From NCBI GenBank assembly GCA_019746355.1, contig JAIESC010000248.1, forward strand, positions 1 to 29,531: a DNA stretch of 29,531 nucleotides, given 5' to 3'. Below, piece after piece: positions 20,306 through 27,292 of the stretch. The notes under the pieces were generated by a model. The model made no database searches. It was not told the origin of the DNA and saw only the letters and a program-made list of their open reading frames with translations. Each line of letters opens with the position of its first letter. Position 1 is the first letter of the stretch. A program made the translations under genes and the position numbers. This DNA is from Xanthobacteraceae bacterium. GTDB taxonomy: Bacteria; Pseudomonadota; Alphaproteobacteria; Rhizobiales; Xanthobacteraceae.

Positions 20306-21180
20306 GGAAAAGCCGCCGACCAGGTAACCGGTCTTAGCCCCAGCAGATGACAGACCGCGTACACAAGATCGGCGCGGTTCATGGTGTAAAAGTGGAAATC
20401 GGTGACGCCGCGCTCGACCAGATCGAGCACCTGCTCGGCCGCGACCGCCGCAGCGATCAGCTTGCGCGTCGCCGCGTCGTCGTCGAGCCCGTCGAACCGC
20501 TCGGCCAGCCAGCGCGGCACGCTGGTGCCGCAGCGCTCGGCAAAGCCCTTCATCTGCTTGAAGTTCTGCACCGGCAGGATGCCCGGCACGATCGGGATAT
20601 AAATGCCGCGCGCCCGCACCTTGTCGAGATAGTCGAAATACTTGTCGTTCTCGAAGAAGAACTGGGTCATCGCCCGCGTCGCGCCGGCGTCGACCTTGGC
20701 CTGCAGCATGTCGATGTCGGCCTGCACGCTCGGGCTGTCCGGATGTTTTTCAGGATAGGCCGAGACGGAAACTTCGATATCGGCGAGGCGCCTGATGCCG
20801 CCGACGAGATCCGCGGCGTTCTGGTAGCCGCCCGGATGTGGCGCATACTTCTCGCCGATGCCGCCGGTGGGATCGCCGCGCAGCGCCACGATGTGGCGGA
20901 CGCCGGCGTCCTTGTAGGCGCCAATCACCGCGTTGATCTCGGCCTTGGTCGCCGCGACGCAGGTCAGATGCGCGGCCGGCGTCAGCGCCGTCTCGTTGAC
21001 GATCCGCCGCACCGTCGAATGCGTGCGCTCCCGCGTCGAGCCGCCCGCGCCGTAGGTCACCGAGACGAAATTGGGCGCAAGCGGCGCGAGCCGGCCGATC
21101 GCCTCCCAGAGCGACTTCTCCATCTCCTCGGTCTTCGGCGGGAAGAACTCGAACGAAACATTGATCGGCTTTTTCATCAT
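20257..21180 (-). CDS. metF: 5,10-methylenetetrahydrofolate reductase MetF
   Basis: A FAD-dependent TIM-barrel enzyme that makes 5-methyltetrahydrofolate, the methyl donor for MetH. Of 307 residues, the first 285 or so match the family: EFFPPKTEEM, FVSVTYGAGGSTRERT, HLTCVAATKAEI, ALRGDPTGG, TQFFFENDKYF, PGILPVQN and FYTMNRADLVYAVCHLLGLRP. The ATG at 21180 overlaps the stop of the upstream regulator by 4 bases (ATGA), so they are coupled. The C-terminal tail FPSLSRGERVPARSAGG and the TGA come from the right end of the DUF559 cassette. The insertion has thus replaced the original end without touching the barrel. Confidence 0.95.
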   Translation of the reverse strand: MMKKPINVSFEFFPPKTEEMEKSLWEAIGRLAPLAPNFVSVTYGAGGSTRERTHSTVRRIVNETALTPAAHLTCVAATKAEINAVIGAYKDAGVRHIVALRGDPTGGIGEKYAPHPGGYQNAADLVGGIRRLADIEVSVSAYPEKHPDSPSVQADIDMLQAKVDAGATRAMTQFFFENDKYFDYLDKVRARGIYIPIVPGILPVQNFKQMKGFAERCGTSVPRWLAERFDGLDDDAATRKLIAAAVAAEQVLDLVERGVTDFHFYTMNRADLVYAVCHLLGLRPVTWSAAFPSLSRGERVPARSAGG

Positions 21181-22175
21181 GCCACCTCACGCACATTGGC
21201 AAGCTGAACGCGCGGATCGCGCGCAAGCCAGAGCGACACCGCGACCTTGCCGTCGGAGCCCGGCTCCGGCGCCAGACTCCGGTGCATGGTCATGTCGAGG
21301 CCCGCCGCAGCCATCCACTGCGCAACCGTCTCCTCGGAGAAGCCCAGACGCCGGTGCGCGTGCTCCTCGCGCAGGAACTCGAGGTCGTGCGGGGCGAAGT
21401 CGACCACCAGCAGCCGCCCGCCGGGCGCCAGCACCCGCGCCGCCTCGCGGATCGCGCGGCCGCCGTCGTCGAGGAAGTGCAGCACCTGGTGGATGACGAC
21501 GACGTCGAACGAGTTCGCCGGCACCGCGAGGTCGTAGATGTCGCCCTGCCGCACGCTGCAATGGCGCAGCCCCGCGCGCTCGATGCGGGCGCGCGCCAGC
21601 AGCAGCATGTCGAGCGAAAGATCGATGCCGAGCCCGCGCTCGACCGTCGCGCCGAACATCTCGAGAATGCGCCCGGTGCCGGTGCCGAGATCGAGCAGCG
21701 AGCGGAAGGGCTTGTCGGCCAGCGCATCGCGGATCGCCTGCTCCACCGCCTCGTCCGGCACGTGCAGCTTGCGGATGCGGTCCCATTGCGCGGCATGCGC
21801 CCGGAAATAGTCCTGCGCCGCGGCCGCGCGCTGGGCGCGGACTGCGCCGAGCCGGTCGCGGTCGCGGGCGATGATCGGGTCTTTGGGGTCGAGCCGGGCG
21901 ATCAGCGTGCGCGCCAGCTCCGCGCCGCCGCCCCGCTCCGCCATGCGGAAGAACGCCCAGGCGCCCTCGCGGAAGCGCTCGATCAGGCCAGCCTCGACCA
22001 ATAGCTTCAGGTGCCGCGAGATACGCGGCTGCGACTGGCGGAGAATTTGCGTCAGATCGGACACCGTCAGCTCGGCCTCGGACAGAAGAACCAGCACCCG
22101 CAGCCGCGTGTCCTCGCCCGCCGCCTTCAGGGCGGTGTTGAGGGCGTCAAACGGAAGACGCGTGGCCTCGGTCAT
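21177..22175 (-). CDS. ArsR-family regulator fused to a SAM-dependent methyltransferase
   Basis: A 332-residue two-domain protein. Residues about 10-85 are an ArsR winged helix (LTVSDLTQILRQSQPRISRHLKLLVEAGLI as the recognition part) without an obvious metal-binding Cys pair. Residues about 150-290 are a class I methyltransferase with motif I LLDLGTGTGR and the acidic LGIDLS segment. It heads the metF-metH operon, and a perfect palindrome lies 17 bases before its start. It is therefore probably an autoregulator of the methyl cycle that senses SAM or SAH through its methyltransferase domain, comparable to the ArsR-type SahR regulators. Whether it still methylates anything is unknown. Confidence 0.88.
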   Translation of the reverse strand: MTEATRLPFDALNTALKAAGEDTRLRVLVLLSEAELTVSDLTQILRQSQPRISRHLKLLVEAGLIERFREGAWAFFRMAERGGGAELARTLIARLDPKDPIIARDRDRLGAVRAQRAAAAQDYFRAHAAQWDRIRKLHVPDEAVEQAIRDALADKPFRSLLDLGTGTGRILEMFGATVERGLGIDLSLDMLLLARARIERAGLRHCSVRQGDIYDLAVPANSFDVVVIHQVLHFLDDGGRAIREAARVLAPGGRLLVVDFAPHDLEFLREEHAHRRLGFSEETVAQWMAAAGLDMTMHRSLAPEPGSDGKVAVSLWLARDPRVQLANVREVA

Positions 22176-22192
22176 GGGAAGTATCCCACCAT

Positions 22193-22208
22193 ATAAAGAT
22201 ATCTTTAT
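22193..22208. promoter_or_regulatory. Perfect 16-bp palindromic operator of the methionine operon
   Basis: ATAAAGATATCTTTAT is a perfect palindrome in otherwise GC-rich DNA. It lies 17 bases before the ATG of the ArsR-methyltransferase gene and 131 bases before the divergent trmO start. An ArsR dimer would fit such a site, and AT-rich palindromes with an AAAGATATCTTT-like core are known for SahR-type regulators of methionine genes. Repression of the operon by its first product is the simple model. Confidence 0.75.
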
Positions 22209-22339
22209 GCGTTGAAGTGGACAAAATCAAGGTCATTCAAGGGGGTCCGGCGATTCTCCCGGATGCAGGCCACATCGGCAGCCCGTATAAAGCTTGCAAA
22301 ACCGCTGCCAATCGGACCCGCCTTGAGGCAGGAAACGGC

Positions 22340-22843
22340 ATGAGCACCATCTCCGATGAGACGCTGAGCGATGTCCGGGAGGGCGAGATCGCCGTCCGCC
22401 TGCCCGACCGTTTCGACGCCTCGGTCTATTTCATCGGCCGCATCCGCACGCCCTGGACGACGCGCAAGGACTGCCCGAAGAACGCCCGCCAGGCGCGCGA
22501 GACCGGTCAGGTCTGCACGCTGGAGCTCGATCCGCGCTTCGTGCCGGGCCTCAAGGACATCGAGCGCTGCTCGCACCTCGTCGTGTTTTACTGGATGGAC
22601 AAGGCGCGCCGCGATCTCGCCGTCCAGGTGCCGGGCCATCTCGGCAAGGGCCGCGGCACCTTTGCTCTGCGCTCGCCGGTTCGGCCGAACCCGATCGCCA
22701 TGAGCGTGGTCAAGCTGATCAAGGTCGACGGCAACAAGGTCGAGGTGGTGGCGCTCGACTGCATCGACGGCACGCCGCTCCTCGACATCAAGCCCTACTA
22801 CGCCTCGACCGACTCGATCCCCGACGCGGTGACCGGCGCTTAA
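22340..22843 (+). CDS. trmO: tRNA (N6-threonylcarbamoyladenosine37-N6)-methyltransferase TrmO (TsaA-like)
   Basis: A 167-residue member of the UPF0066/TrmO family, which uses SAM to methylate t6A37 in some tRNAs. The family motifs are present: FIGRIRTPW, CSHLVVFYWMD, FALRSPVRPNPIAMSVVKL and the C-terminal DGTPLLDIKPYY. I chose the ATG at 22340, which has GAGGCAGGAAA upstream. The open frame extends to 22217, but the extra residues do not match the family and cross the promoter region. It is divergent from the methionine operon and might share its operator. The single domain is shorter than E. coli TrmO, as in many alphaproteobacteria. Confidence 0.87.
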   Translation: MSTISDETLSDVREGEIAVRLPDRFDASVYFIGRIRTPWTTRKDCPKNARQARETGQVCTLELDPRFVPGLKDIERCSHLVVFYWMDKARRDLAVQVPGHLGKGRGTFALRSPVRPNPIAMSVVKLIKVDGNKVEVVALDCIDGTPLLDIKPYYASTDSIPDAVTGA

Positions 22844-23105
22844 GCGACTTTCTGCGGCCGGCGCAATTTTCGGTTCAGCACAAACTCGTCCGCCCGGTGG
22901 CCCGCGGTCCTTGGCTTCCGTTGAGGCATCGCGGTATCGACCTTGCGAAACCCAGGCGTGGCGCGGGGTTTCGCAGGGCTTTGGGCTGTTTCAAGGTTTA
23001 GCGATTTCTCAACGCGATAGGCAAAAATCGGGCACCCGCTCCCGCGGAATTTGAACCTTTGCCGCGCTACCCCCGACCAACGCCCAGACCGCAAAGGGGG
23101 TCGTC

Positions 23106-23789
23106 ATGTTCAGCACCGCGCTCCGCGCCAGCGTCACCGCCGCGGCCTTCGCCGCGGCCGTTTCCACGTCGGCTCTCGCCGGCCCGCTGCCGCTGTTTCC
23201 GCTCGAGCCGCTGCCCGCGCCGATCGCGCCGCGCGCCACCGCCTATGCTCCGGCGCAGGCGACGGTCGAGGTCGAAGAGCAGGCGCCGATCGCAACCCAG
23301 TCGCGCTTCAAGCGCCAGGTCGTGAACTACGCGACCAACGAAGCCCCGGGCACCGTCGTCGTCGACACCGCGAACACCCACCTCTACTACGTGCTCGGCG
23401 GCGGCAAGGCGATCCGCTACGGCATCGGCGTTGGCCGCGACGGCTTCAGGTGGTCGGGCGTCAAGACCGTCGAGCGCAAGGCCGAGTGGCCGGACTGGCG
23501 TCCGCCGCACGAGATGCTCGAGCGTCAGCCCTATCTGCCGCGCTTCGTGGCCGGCGGCCCGGACAACCCGCTCGGCGCCCGCGCCATCTATCTCTCCGGC
23601 TCGGTCTACCGCATCCACGGCACCAACGCGCCCTCGACCATCGGCCAGCGCGTGTCCTCCGGCTGCTTCCGCCTCACCAACGAGGACGTGAAGGACCTCT
23701 ACGGGCGCGTGAAGGTGGGCTCCAAGGTCGTGGTGCTGCCGACGCATGATCGTCGCATCTCGCACCGAAGTGGTTTCAGCACCAATTGA
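23106..23789 (+). CDS. L,D-transpeptidase (YkuD), first of a tandem pair
   Basis: A periplasmic cell-wall enzyme that makes 3-3 peptidoglycan cross-links or anchors proteins. A signal peptide (about residues 1-25, ending SALA) is followed by a Pro/Ala linker and the YkuD domain from about residue 80 (TVVVDTANTHLYYVLGGG). The active site has His171 in RIHGTN and Cys187 in SSGCFRLTNEDV. The ATG at 23106 has AAGGGGG six bases upstream. It is followed by a strong terminator, so it is its own transcript. The next gene is a close paralogue. The 262 bases upstream hold a GCGAAACCC/GGGTTTCGC hairpin (22945-22974) and no gene I can support. Confidence 0.93.
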   Translation: MFSTALRASVTAAAFAAAVSTSALAGPLPLFPLEPLPAPIAPRATAYAPAQATVEVEEQAPIATQSRFKRQVVNYATNEAPGTVVVDTANTHLYYVLGGGKAIRYGIGVGRDGFRWSGVKTVERKAEWPDWRPPHEMLERQPYLPRFVAGGPDNPLGARAIYLSGSVYRIHGTNAPSTIGQRVSSGCFRLTNEDVKDLYGRVKVGSKVVVLPTHDRRISHRSGFSTN

Positions 23790-23815
23790 TTTATTCCAAT
23801 CTCTGACGAGCTGCG

Positions 23816-23850
23816 GCACCGGCCATCCCCTGGCCGGTGCGGATTTTTTT
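23816..23850 (+). terminator. Rho-independent terminator of the first L,D-transpeptidase
   Basis: A perfect 10-bp stem (GCACCGGCCA and TGGCCGGTGC, 5-base loop) is followed by GGA and seven T. It lies about 27 bases after the stop. Confidence 0.93.
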
Positions 23851-23914
23851 CAAATTCTCATCACGTGTCGTTGAGGCCGATTGCCGGGGCCTCGACTGAA
23901 ACCGATGTGTGTTC

Positions 23915-23939
23915 GGAACCAGTGCTTGGTTTCGCAGTT
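23915..23939 (+). promoter_or_regulatory. EcfG-like promoter before the second L,D-transpeptidase
   Basis: GGAAC, 16 bases, then AGTT, one mismatch from the EcfG consensus GGAAC-N16/17-CGTT. It lies 37 bases before the ATG at 23977, a normal distance, and just after the terminator of the previous gene. Confidence 0.45.
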
Positions 23940-23976
23940 ATTGGGCCAGTCTCGTGTGAGGTGGAGGGAGGGTTTC

Positions 23977-24885
23977 ATGCATCCTGCCACACAACTGCGC
24001 CGCGCCATTCCGGCGCTGGCGGCGGTCTTGCTTTCGACCGCAGCGGCCAACGCTCAGCCGCTGTTTCTGAACGATCCCAATCCATTCGCATTCCCGATCT
24101 TCCGCGACGCGATGCGCGAGCCTGTCGCTCGCGAGCCGATGCTGCGCGAGTCCACGCCGCAAAGCGTGCCGGGCGACGAAGCCACTGACCCCGCGGCTGC
24201 CGTGCCCGAGCGCTTCCGCCGCCAGGTGGTCGCCTACAGCACGACCGAAGCGCCCGGCACCATCGTCATCGATACGCCGAACACCTATCTCTATTACGTG
24301 CTCGGCGGCGGCCGTGCGCTGCGCTACGGCATCGGCGTCGGCCGCGAAGGCTTCACCTGGTCGGGCGTGCAGAGCGTGGCCCGCAAGCAGGAATGGCCGG
24401 ACTGGAATCCGCCGGCGGAGATGATCGCGCGCCAGCCCTACCTGCCGCGCTTCATGGCCGGCGGCCCCGGCAATCCGCTCGGCGCGCGGGCGATGTATCT
24501 CGGCAATTCGCTCTACCGCATCCACGGCACCAACGCGCCGACGACCATCGGCCAGCGCGTGTCGTCGGGCTGCATCCGCCTGACCAACGAGAACGTGATC
24601 GACCTGTTCAACCGCGTGCAGGTCGGTGCCAAGGTGGTGGTGCTGCCGGACCGCGGCCACCGCATGCCGGTCGCCGGCACCGCGCCGCGTGAGCGCGTGC
24701 CGGTCCGGGCGACGCAGCGCGACATGCGTCCGCAAACACCGCAAGCCCAAACACCGCAAGCCCAAGCGCCGCAAGCCCAAGCGCCGGAGCCGGCCGCTGC
24801 GAGCACGGCTCCGCTGCCGCGCCGGCTGCCGGGCTACCAGCAGTCGTCGATCTATACGGGCGCATCGACCTCGTTCCTCTACTGA
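23977..24885 (+). CDS. L,D-transpeptidase (YkuD), second of a tandem pair
   Basis: A 302-residue periplasmic paralogue of the preceding gene. A signal peptide (ending AAANA before QPLF) is followed by a 50-residue linker and a YkuD domain nearly parallel to the first copy (FRRQVVAYSTTEAPGT against FKRQVVNYATNEAPGT). Catalytic residues are His183 in HGTN and Cys199 in SSGCIRLTNENV. It differs in a C-terminal extension of about 80 residues with Pro/Gln/Ala pentapeptide repeats. I chose the ATG at 23977 because GGAGGGAGGG precedes it; the frame is open from 23881, but those residues do not look like a signal peptide. It has a possible stress promoter of its own. Confidence 0.93.
   Translation: MHPATQLRRAIPALAAVLLSTAAANAQPLFLNDPNPFAFPIFRDAMREPVAREPMLRESTPQSVPGDEATDPAAAVPERFRRQVVAYSTTEAPGTIVIDTPNTYLYYVLGGGRALRYGIGVGREGFTWSGVQSVARKQEWPDWNPPAEMIARQPYLPRFMAGGPGNPLGARAMYLGNSLYRIHGTNAPTTIGQRVSSGCIRLTNENVIDLFNRVQVGAKVVVLPDRGHRMPVAGTAPRERVPVRATQRDMRPQTPQAQTPQAQAPQAQAPEPAAASTAPLPRRLPGYQQSSIYTGASTSFLY
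24732..24785 (+). repeat. 15-bp in-frame tandem repeat in the second L,D-transpeptidase
   Basis: Three tandem 15-base units (GCAAGCCCAAACACC once, GCAAGCCCAAGCGCC twice) follow a partial unit. They encode Gln-Ala-Gln-[Thr/Ala]-Pro pentapeptides in the tail. Copy number can change without a frameshift. Confidence 0.9.
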
Positions 24886-24910
24886 TCGCGCAACAAAGTT
24901 CGGACTGCGA

Positions 24911-24939
24911 AATGGGCGGGGCCTCAGGCCTCGCCCATT
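24911..24939. terminator. Hairpin after the second L,D-transpeptidase
   Basis: A 13-bp stem with one G-T pair (AATGGGCGGGGCC and GGCTCGCCC-type partner) and a 3-base loop, 25 bases after the stop. No T tract follows, so termination here is likely but not certain. A direct repeat of GCATTGAAATCGCC lies just beyond it. Confidence 0.5.
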
Positions 24940-25013
24940 CGCATTGAAATCGCCCGCATTGAAATCGCCGCAGCCGAGCCGCTATGGTGCCGCGCAATTT
25001 CGGAGGACCGGAC

Positions 25014-25934
25014 ATGAAAATCGCAGCGATGGCGGCAGGGGCCGTCGGCTCATACTTCGGCGGACGCATGCAGGCCGCGGGTCACGACGTGGCCTACATT
25101 GCCCGCCGCGCCCATCTCGACGCGCTGCGCAAGGACGGCCTGAAGATCCAGAGCACGCACGGCGACCTGCACCTGCCCAAGGTCAACGCCACGCCCGACC
25201 CGAAGGAGGTCGGCCCGGTCGACATTGTGCTGTTCGCAGTCAAGCTCTGGGACACCGAGACCGCGGCCGAGCTCGCAAGGCCGCTGGTCGGTCCGGACAC
25301 CCGCGTCATCACCCTGCAGAACGGCGTCGACAGCTACGAGCGCGTCTCGGCGATCCTCGGCAAGGAAGTGACCATTCCCGGCACCGCCTATATCGCCGCG
25401 GTGCTCGGCGGCCCGGGCGTGATGCTGCACACCTCGAAGTTCGCCACCATGCGCTGCGGCACCATCGACGGAAGGCCCGACGCCAAGCTCGACGCCTTCG
25501 TCGCGGCGGCGAAGGCCGCGGGCATCGACATCCAGCCGCAGGACGACATGAACCGCGAGCGCTGGCAGAAGTTCATCTTCCTCTCCTCGATGGCCGGGAT
25601 GAACTGCATGACGCGCCAACCGATCGGCAAGGTGCTGGCCGATCCCGACACGCGTGCCTTCTACAAGCGGCTGATGCAGGAGTGCCTTGCGGTCGGCCAG
25701 AAGTCCGGCGCGAAGGTGCCGTCGAGCTGGGTCGACGACCGCATGACGTTTTCCGACAACGCCCCGCCCGGCATGAAAGCGTCGATGCTGCACGATCTCG
25801 AAGCCGGCAACCGGCTCGAGCTCGACTGGCTCACCGGCAAGGTGGTGTCGCTCGGCCGTGAGCTCGGCGTGCCGACGCCGGCGAGCGAGGCGGTCTACGC
25901 CGCGGTGAAGCTGCACCGGATGGGGAAGCAGTAG
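25014..25934 (+). CDS. 2-dehydropantoate 2-reductase family protein (PanE/ApbA-like)
   Basis: A cytoplasmic NADPH-dependent reductase of 306 residues; in the pantothenate pathway it makes pantoate. The N-terminal Rossmann part and C-terminal helical domain are both present, with family segments DIVLFAVKLWDTE, VITLQNGVDSYERV and WQKFIFLSSMAGMN (catalytic Lys). The dinucleotide loop reads AAGAVGSYFGG, so the first Gly of GxGxxG is Ala. The C-terminus has the family's LEAGNRLELDWLTGKVV and PASEAVYAAVKLHR. The ATG at 25014 has GGAGGA upstream. Many such genes are paralogues acting on other ketoacids, so I give no symbol. Flanked by repeats, it appears to be transcribed alone. Confidence 0.88.
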   Translation: MKIAAMAAGAVGSYFGGRMQAAGHDVAYIARRAHLDALRKDGLKIQSTHGDLHLPKVNATPDPKEVGPVDIVLFAVKLWDTETAAELARPLVGPDTRVITLQNGVDSYERVSAILGKEVTIPGTAYIAAVLGGPGVMLHTSKFATMRCGTIDGRPDAKLDAFVAAAKAAGIDIQPQDDMNRERWQKFIFLSSMAGMNCMTRQPIGKVLADPDTRAFYKRLMQECLAVGQKSGAKVPSSWVDDRMTFSDNAPPGMKASMLHDLEAGNRLELDWLTGKVVSLGRELGVPTPASEAVYAAVKLHRMGKQ

Positions 25935-25970
25935 CGCTGCTGCTCGTGCGTTTGCCCCACTGTCTCGACT

Positions 25971-26055
25971 GTCATGCGCGGGCTTGACCCGCGCATCTCG
26001 CTTAGGGACGCAGTGCCTTCCTAAGCGGGATGGCCGGGACAAGCCCGGCCATGAC
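25971..26055. repeat. Dispersed palindromic repeat, GGGCTTGACCC family
   Basis: Starts GTCATGCGCGGGCTTG and ends CAAGCCCGGCCATGAC, with an inner pair CGCTTAGG and CCTAAGCG, so the whole element folds into one long hairpin. It is of the same family as 791-907 and sits between convergent genes. Confidence 0.85.
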
Positions 26056-26081
26056 GTCGGCGGAAAGGGCTCGCACCACGC

Positions 26082-27056
26082 CTACTCCAAAAACACCACG
26101 CGCGTTTCCAGCGGGGCCTTGTCGTAGAACTCGATGATGCTGTCGTTGAGGAGCGCCACGCATCCGATCGGCATCATGCTGCCGATGCCCGTCGGCGTGT
26201 TGGTGCCGTGCAGCCGGTACTCCTGCAGATAAAGCGCGCGCGCACCGAGCGGATTGTCCTCGCGCGGCCCCGCGAACAGATTGCGGATCTTGCCGAAGCC
26301 TGAATCGGCGGCGCGGCCCGGCCATTCCTCCTTGCGGGTGATGGTGTGTAGCCCCTGCGCGGGGGCGCATTCCGGGCCGACGCCGATGCCGTAGCGCAGC
26401 GCCACGACATTGGGCAGCACCACGTAGGCAAAGCGCTGCGCCTTGTCGACCAGGATCGTGCCCGGCGGATGCGTGGTGCGGTAATAGACCGGCTGGCGCA
26501 TGTACACATAGCCGGCGGCGCCGGCCTGTGAGGTTTGCGCGGTCGCCCGCACCTCGCGGTGTTGCCGCGGCCAGTAGATCAGCGCACCGAGCGTGACGAC
26601 GATCGCCAGCACCAGCCCGACGACGGCGGCGAGCAGCGGCGCGAGGATCTTGCGGCGTGGCCGCTCCTGGGGCGCGGCAAGGCTGTCGCGCCGCTTCTCG
26701 TTGCGCGTCTCCGGCGGCGGACCGACGGTCGGCTCCGGTGGCGGCGCAGGGATCGGCGGAGGCACCGCCCCCGGTGCCGCGCCGAGCCCGACGCCGCGCC
26801 CGGTGTCCAGCCCTGCATACCTCTCCCGGCTGAACCGGCCGCGGCTTGCCAGGTGCTCGTTCTCGACCCGCTCGATCGCCTGGTTCAGCGATTCGAGCTC
26901 GGCTTCGATCACCGCCTCGGGCAACGCCGGCTCGGCCGACCGCAGCCGGTTGAGCAGGGCCTTGCGCGAACGATCATAGATGTCCCGGCGGGCCGCGGCC
27001 GTGTTGATGTCGAGCTCGCCGACCGCGCCTTGGAGAACCGAGAAATAGTCGGCCAT
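26082..27056 (-). CDS. Membrane-anchored YkuD-domain protein with altered active site
   Basis: A 324-residue protein with a cytoplasmic N-terminal region (residues 1-70, a helical domain ADYFSVLQGAVGELDINTAAARR-like that I have seen in rhizobial membrane proteins), a Pro-rich linker, one membrane span (about 140-160, LLAAVVGLVLAIVVTLGALIY) and a periplasmic YkuD domain. The catalytic pair is kept (His283 in HGTN, Cys299), but the motif reads PIGCVALLN. The usual Ser two places before Cys and the Arg two places after it are replaced. It may be an inactive or specialised transpeptidase. The ATG at 27056 has GGGGGC upstream. It is divergent from the DUF4403 gene. Confidence 0.85.
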   Translation of the reverse strand: MADYFSVLQGAVGELDINTAAARRDIYDRSRKALLNRLRSAEPALPEAVIEAELESLNQAIERVENEHLASRGRFSRERYAGLDTGRGVGLGAAPGAVPPPIPAPPPEPTVGPPPETRNEKRRDSLAAPQERPRRKILAPLLAAVVGLVLAIVVTLGALIYWPRQHREVRATAQTSQAGAAGYVYMRQPVYYRTTHPPGTILVDKAQRFAYVVLPNVVALRYGIGVGPECAPAQGLHTITRKEEWPGRAADSGFGKIRNLFAGPREDNPLGARALYLQEYRLHGTNTPTGIGSMMPIGCVALLNDSIIEFYDKAPLETRVVFLE

Positions 27057-27292
27057 GCAGCCCCCGGCGGCACGCAACGTCCTTGATCGCCCCCGTCACT
27101 GTCCTATACCCCCGGCCGCGAGGCAACCGCGGGAACCGCGGCGCAGAACGGCAAAAACGCTCCGTTAGGACTCTGGAAATTCCGGTTCTGTAAATTGTGG
27201 CAAGGTCGCAAGGCGACCGGGGCCCCTTTTGCGGCCATTCGCAGGGCCCGTAATGCTGGCCCTTGCGGCTTGCGCCAACTAAATTGTTGCCG

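Noticed and set aside
22840..23094. An 84-codon open frame on the - strand between trmO and the first L,D-transpeptidase
   Set aside because: Its product is basic, without domain or membrane segment, and it spans a hairpin and the presumed promoter of the transpeptidase. I could not support it.
24732..24785. A CRISPR-like array
   Set aside because: Contiguous 15-base units without spacers lie in a coding frame and encode a regular peptide repeat.
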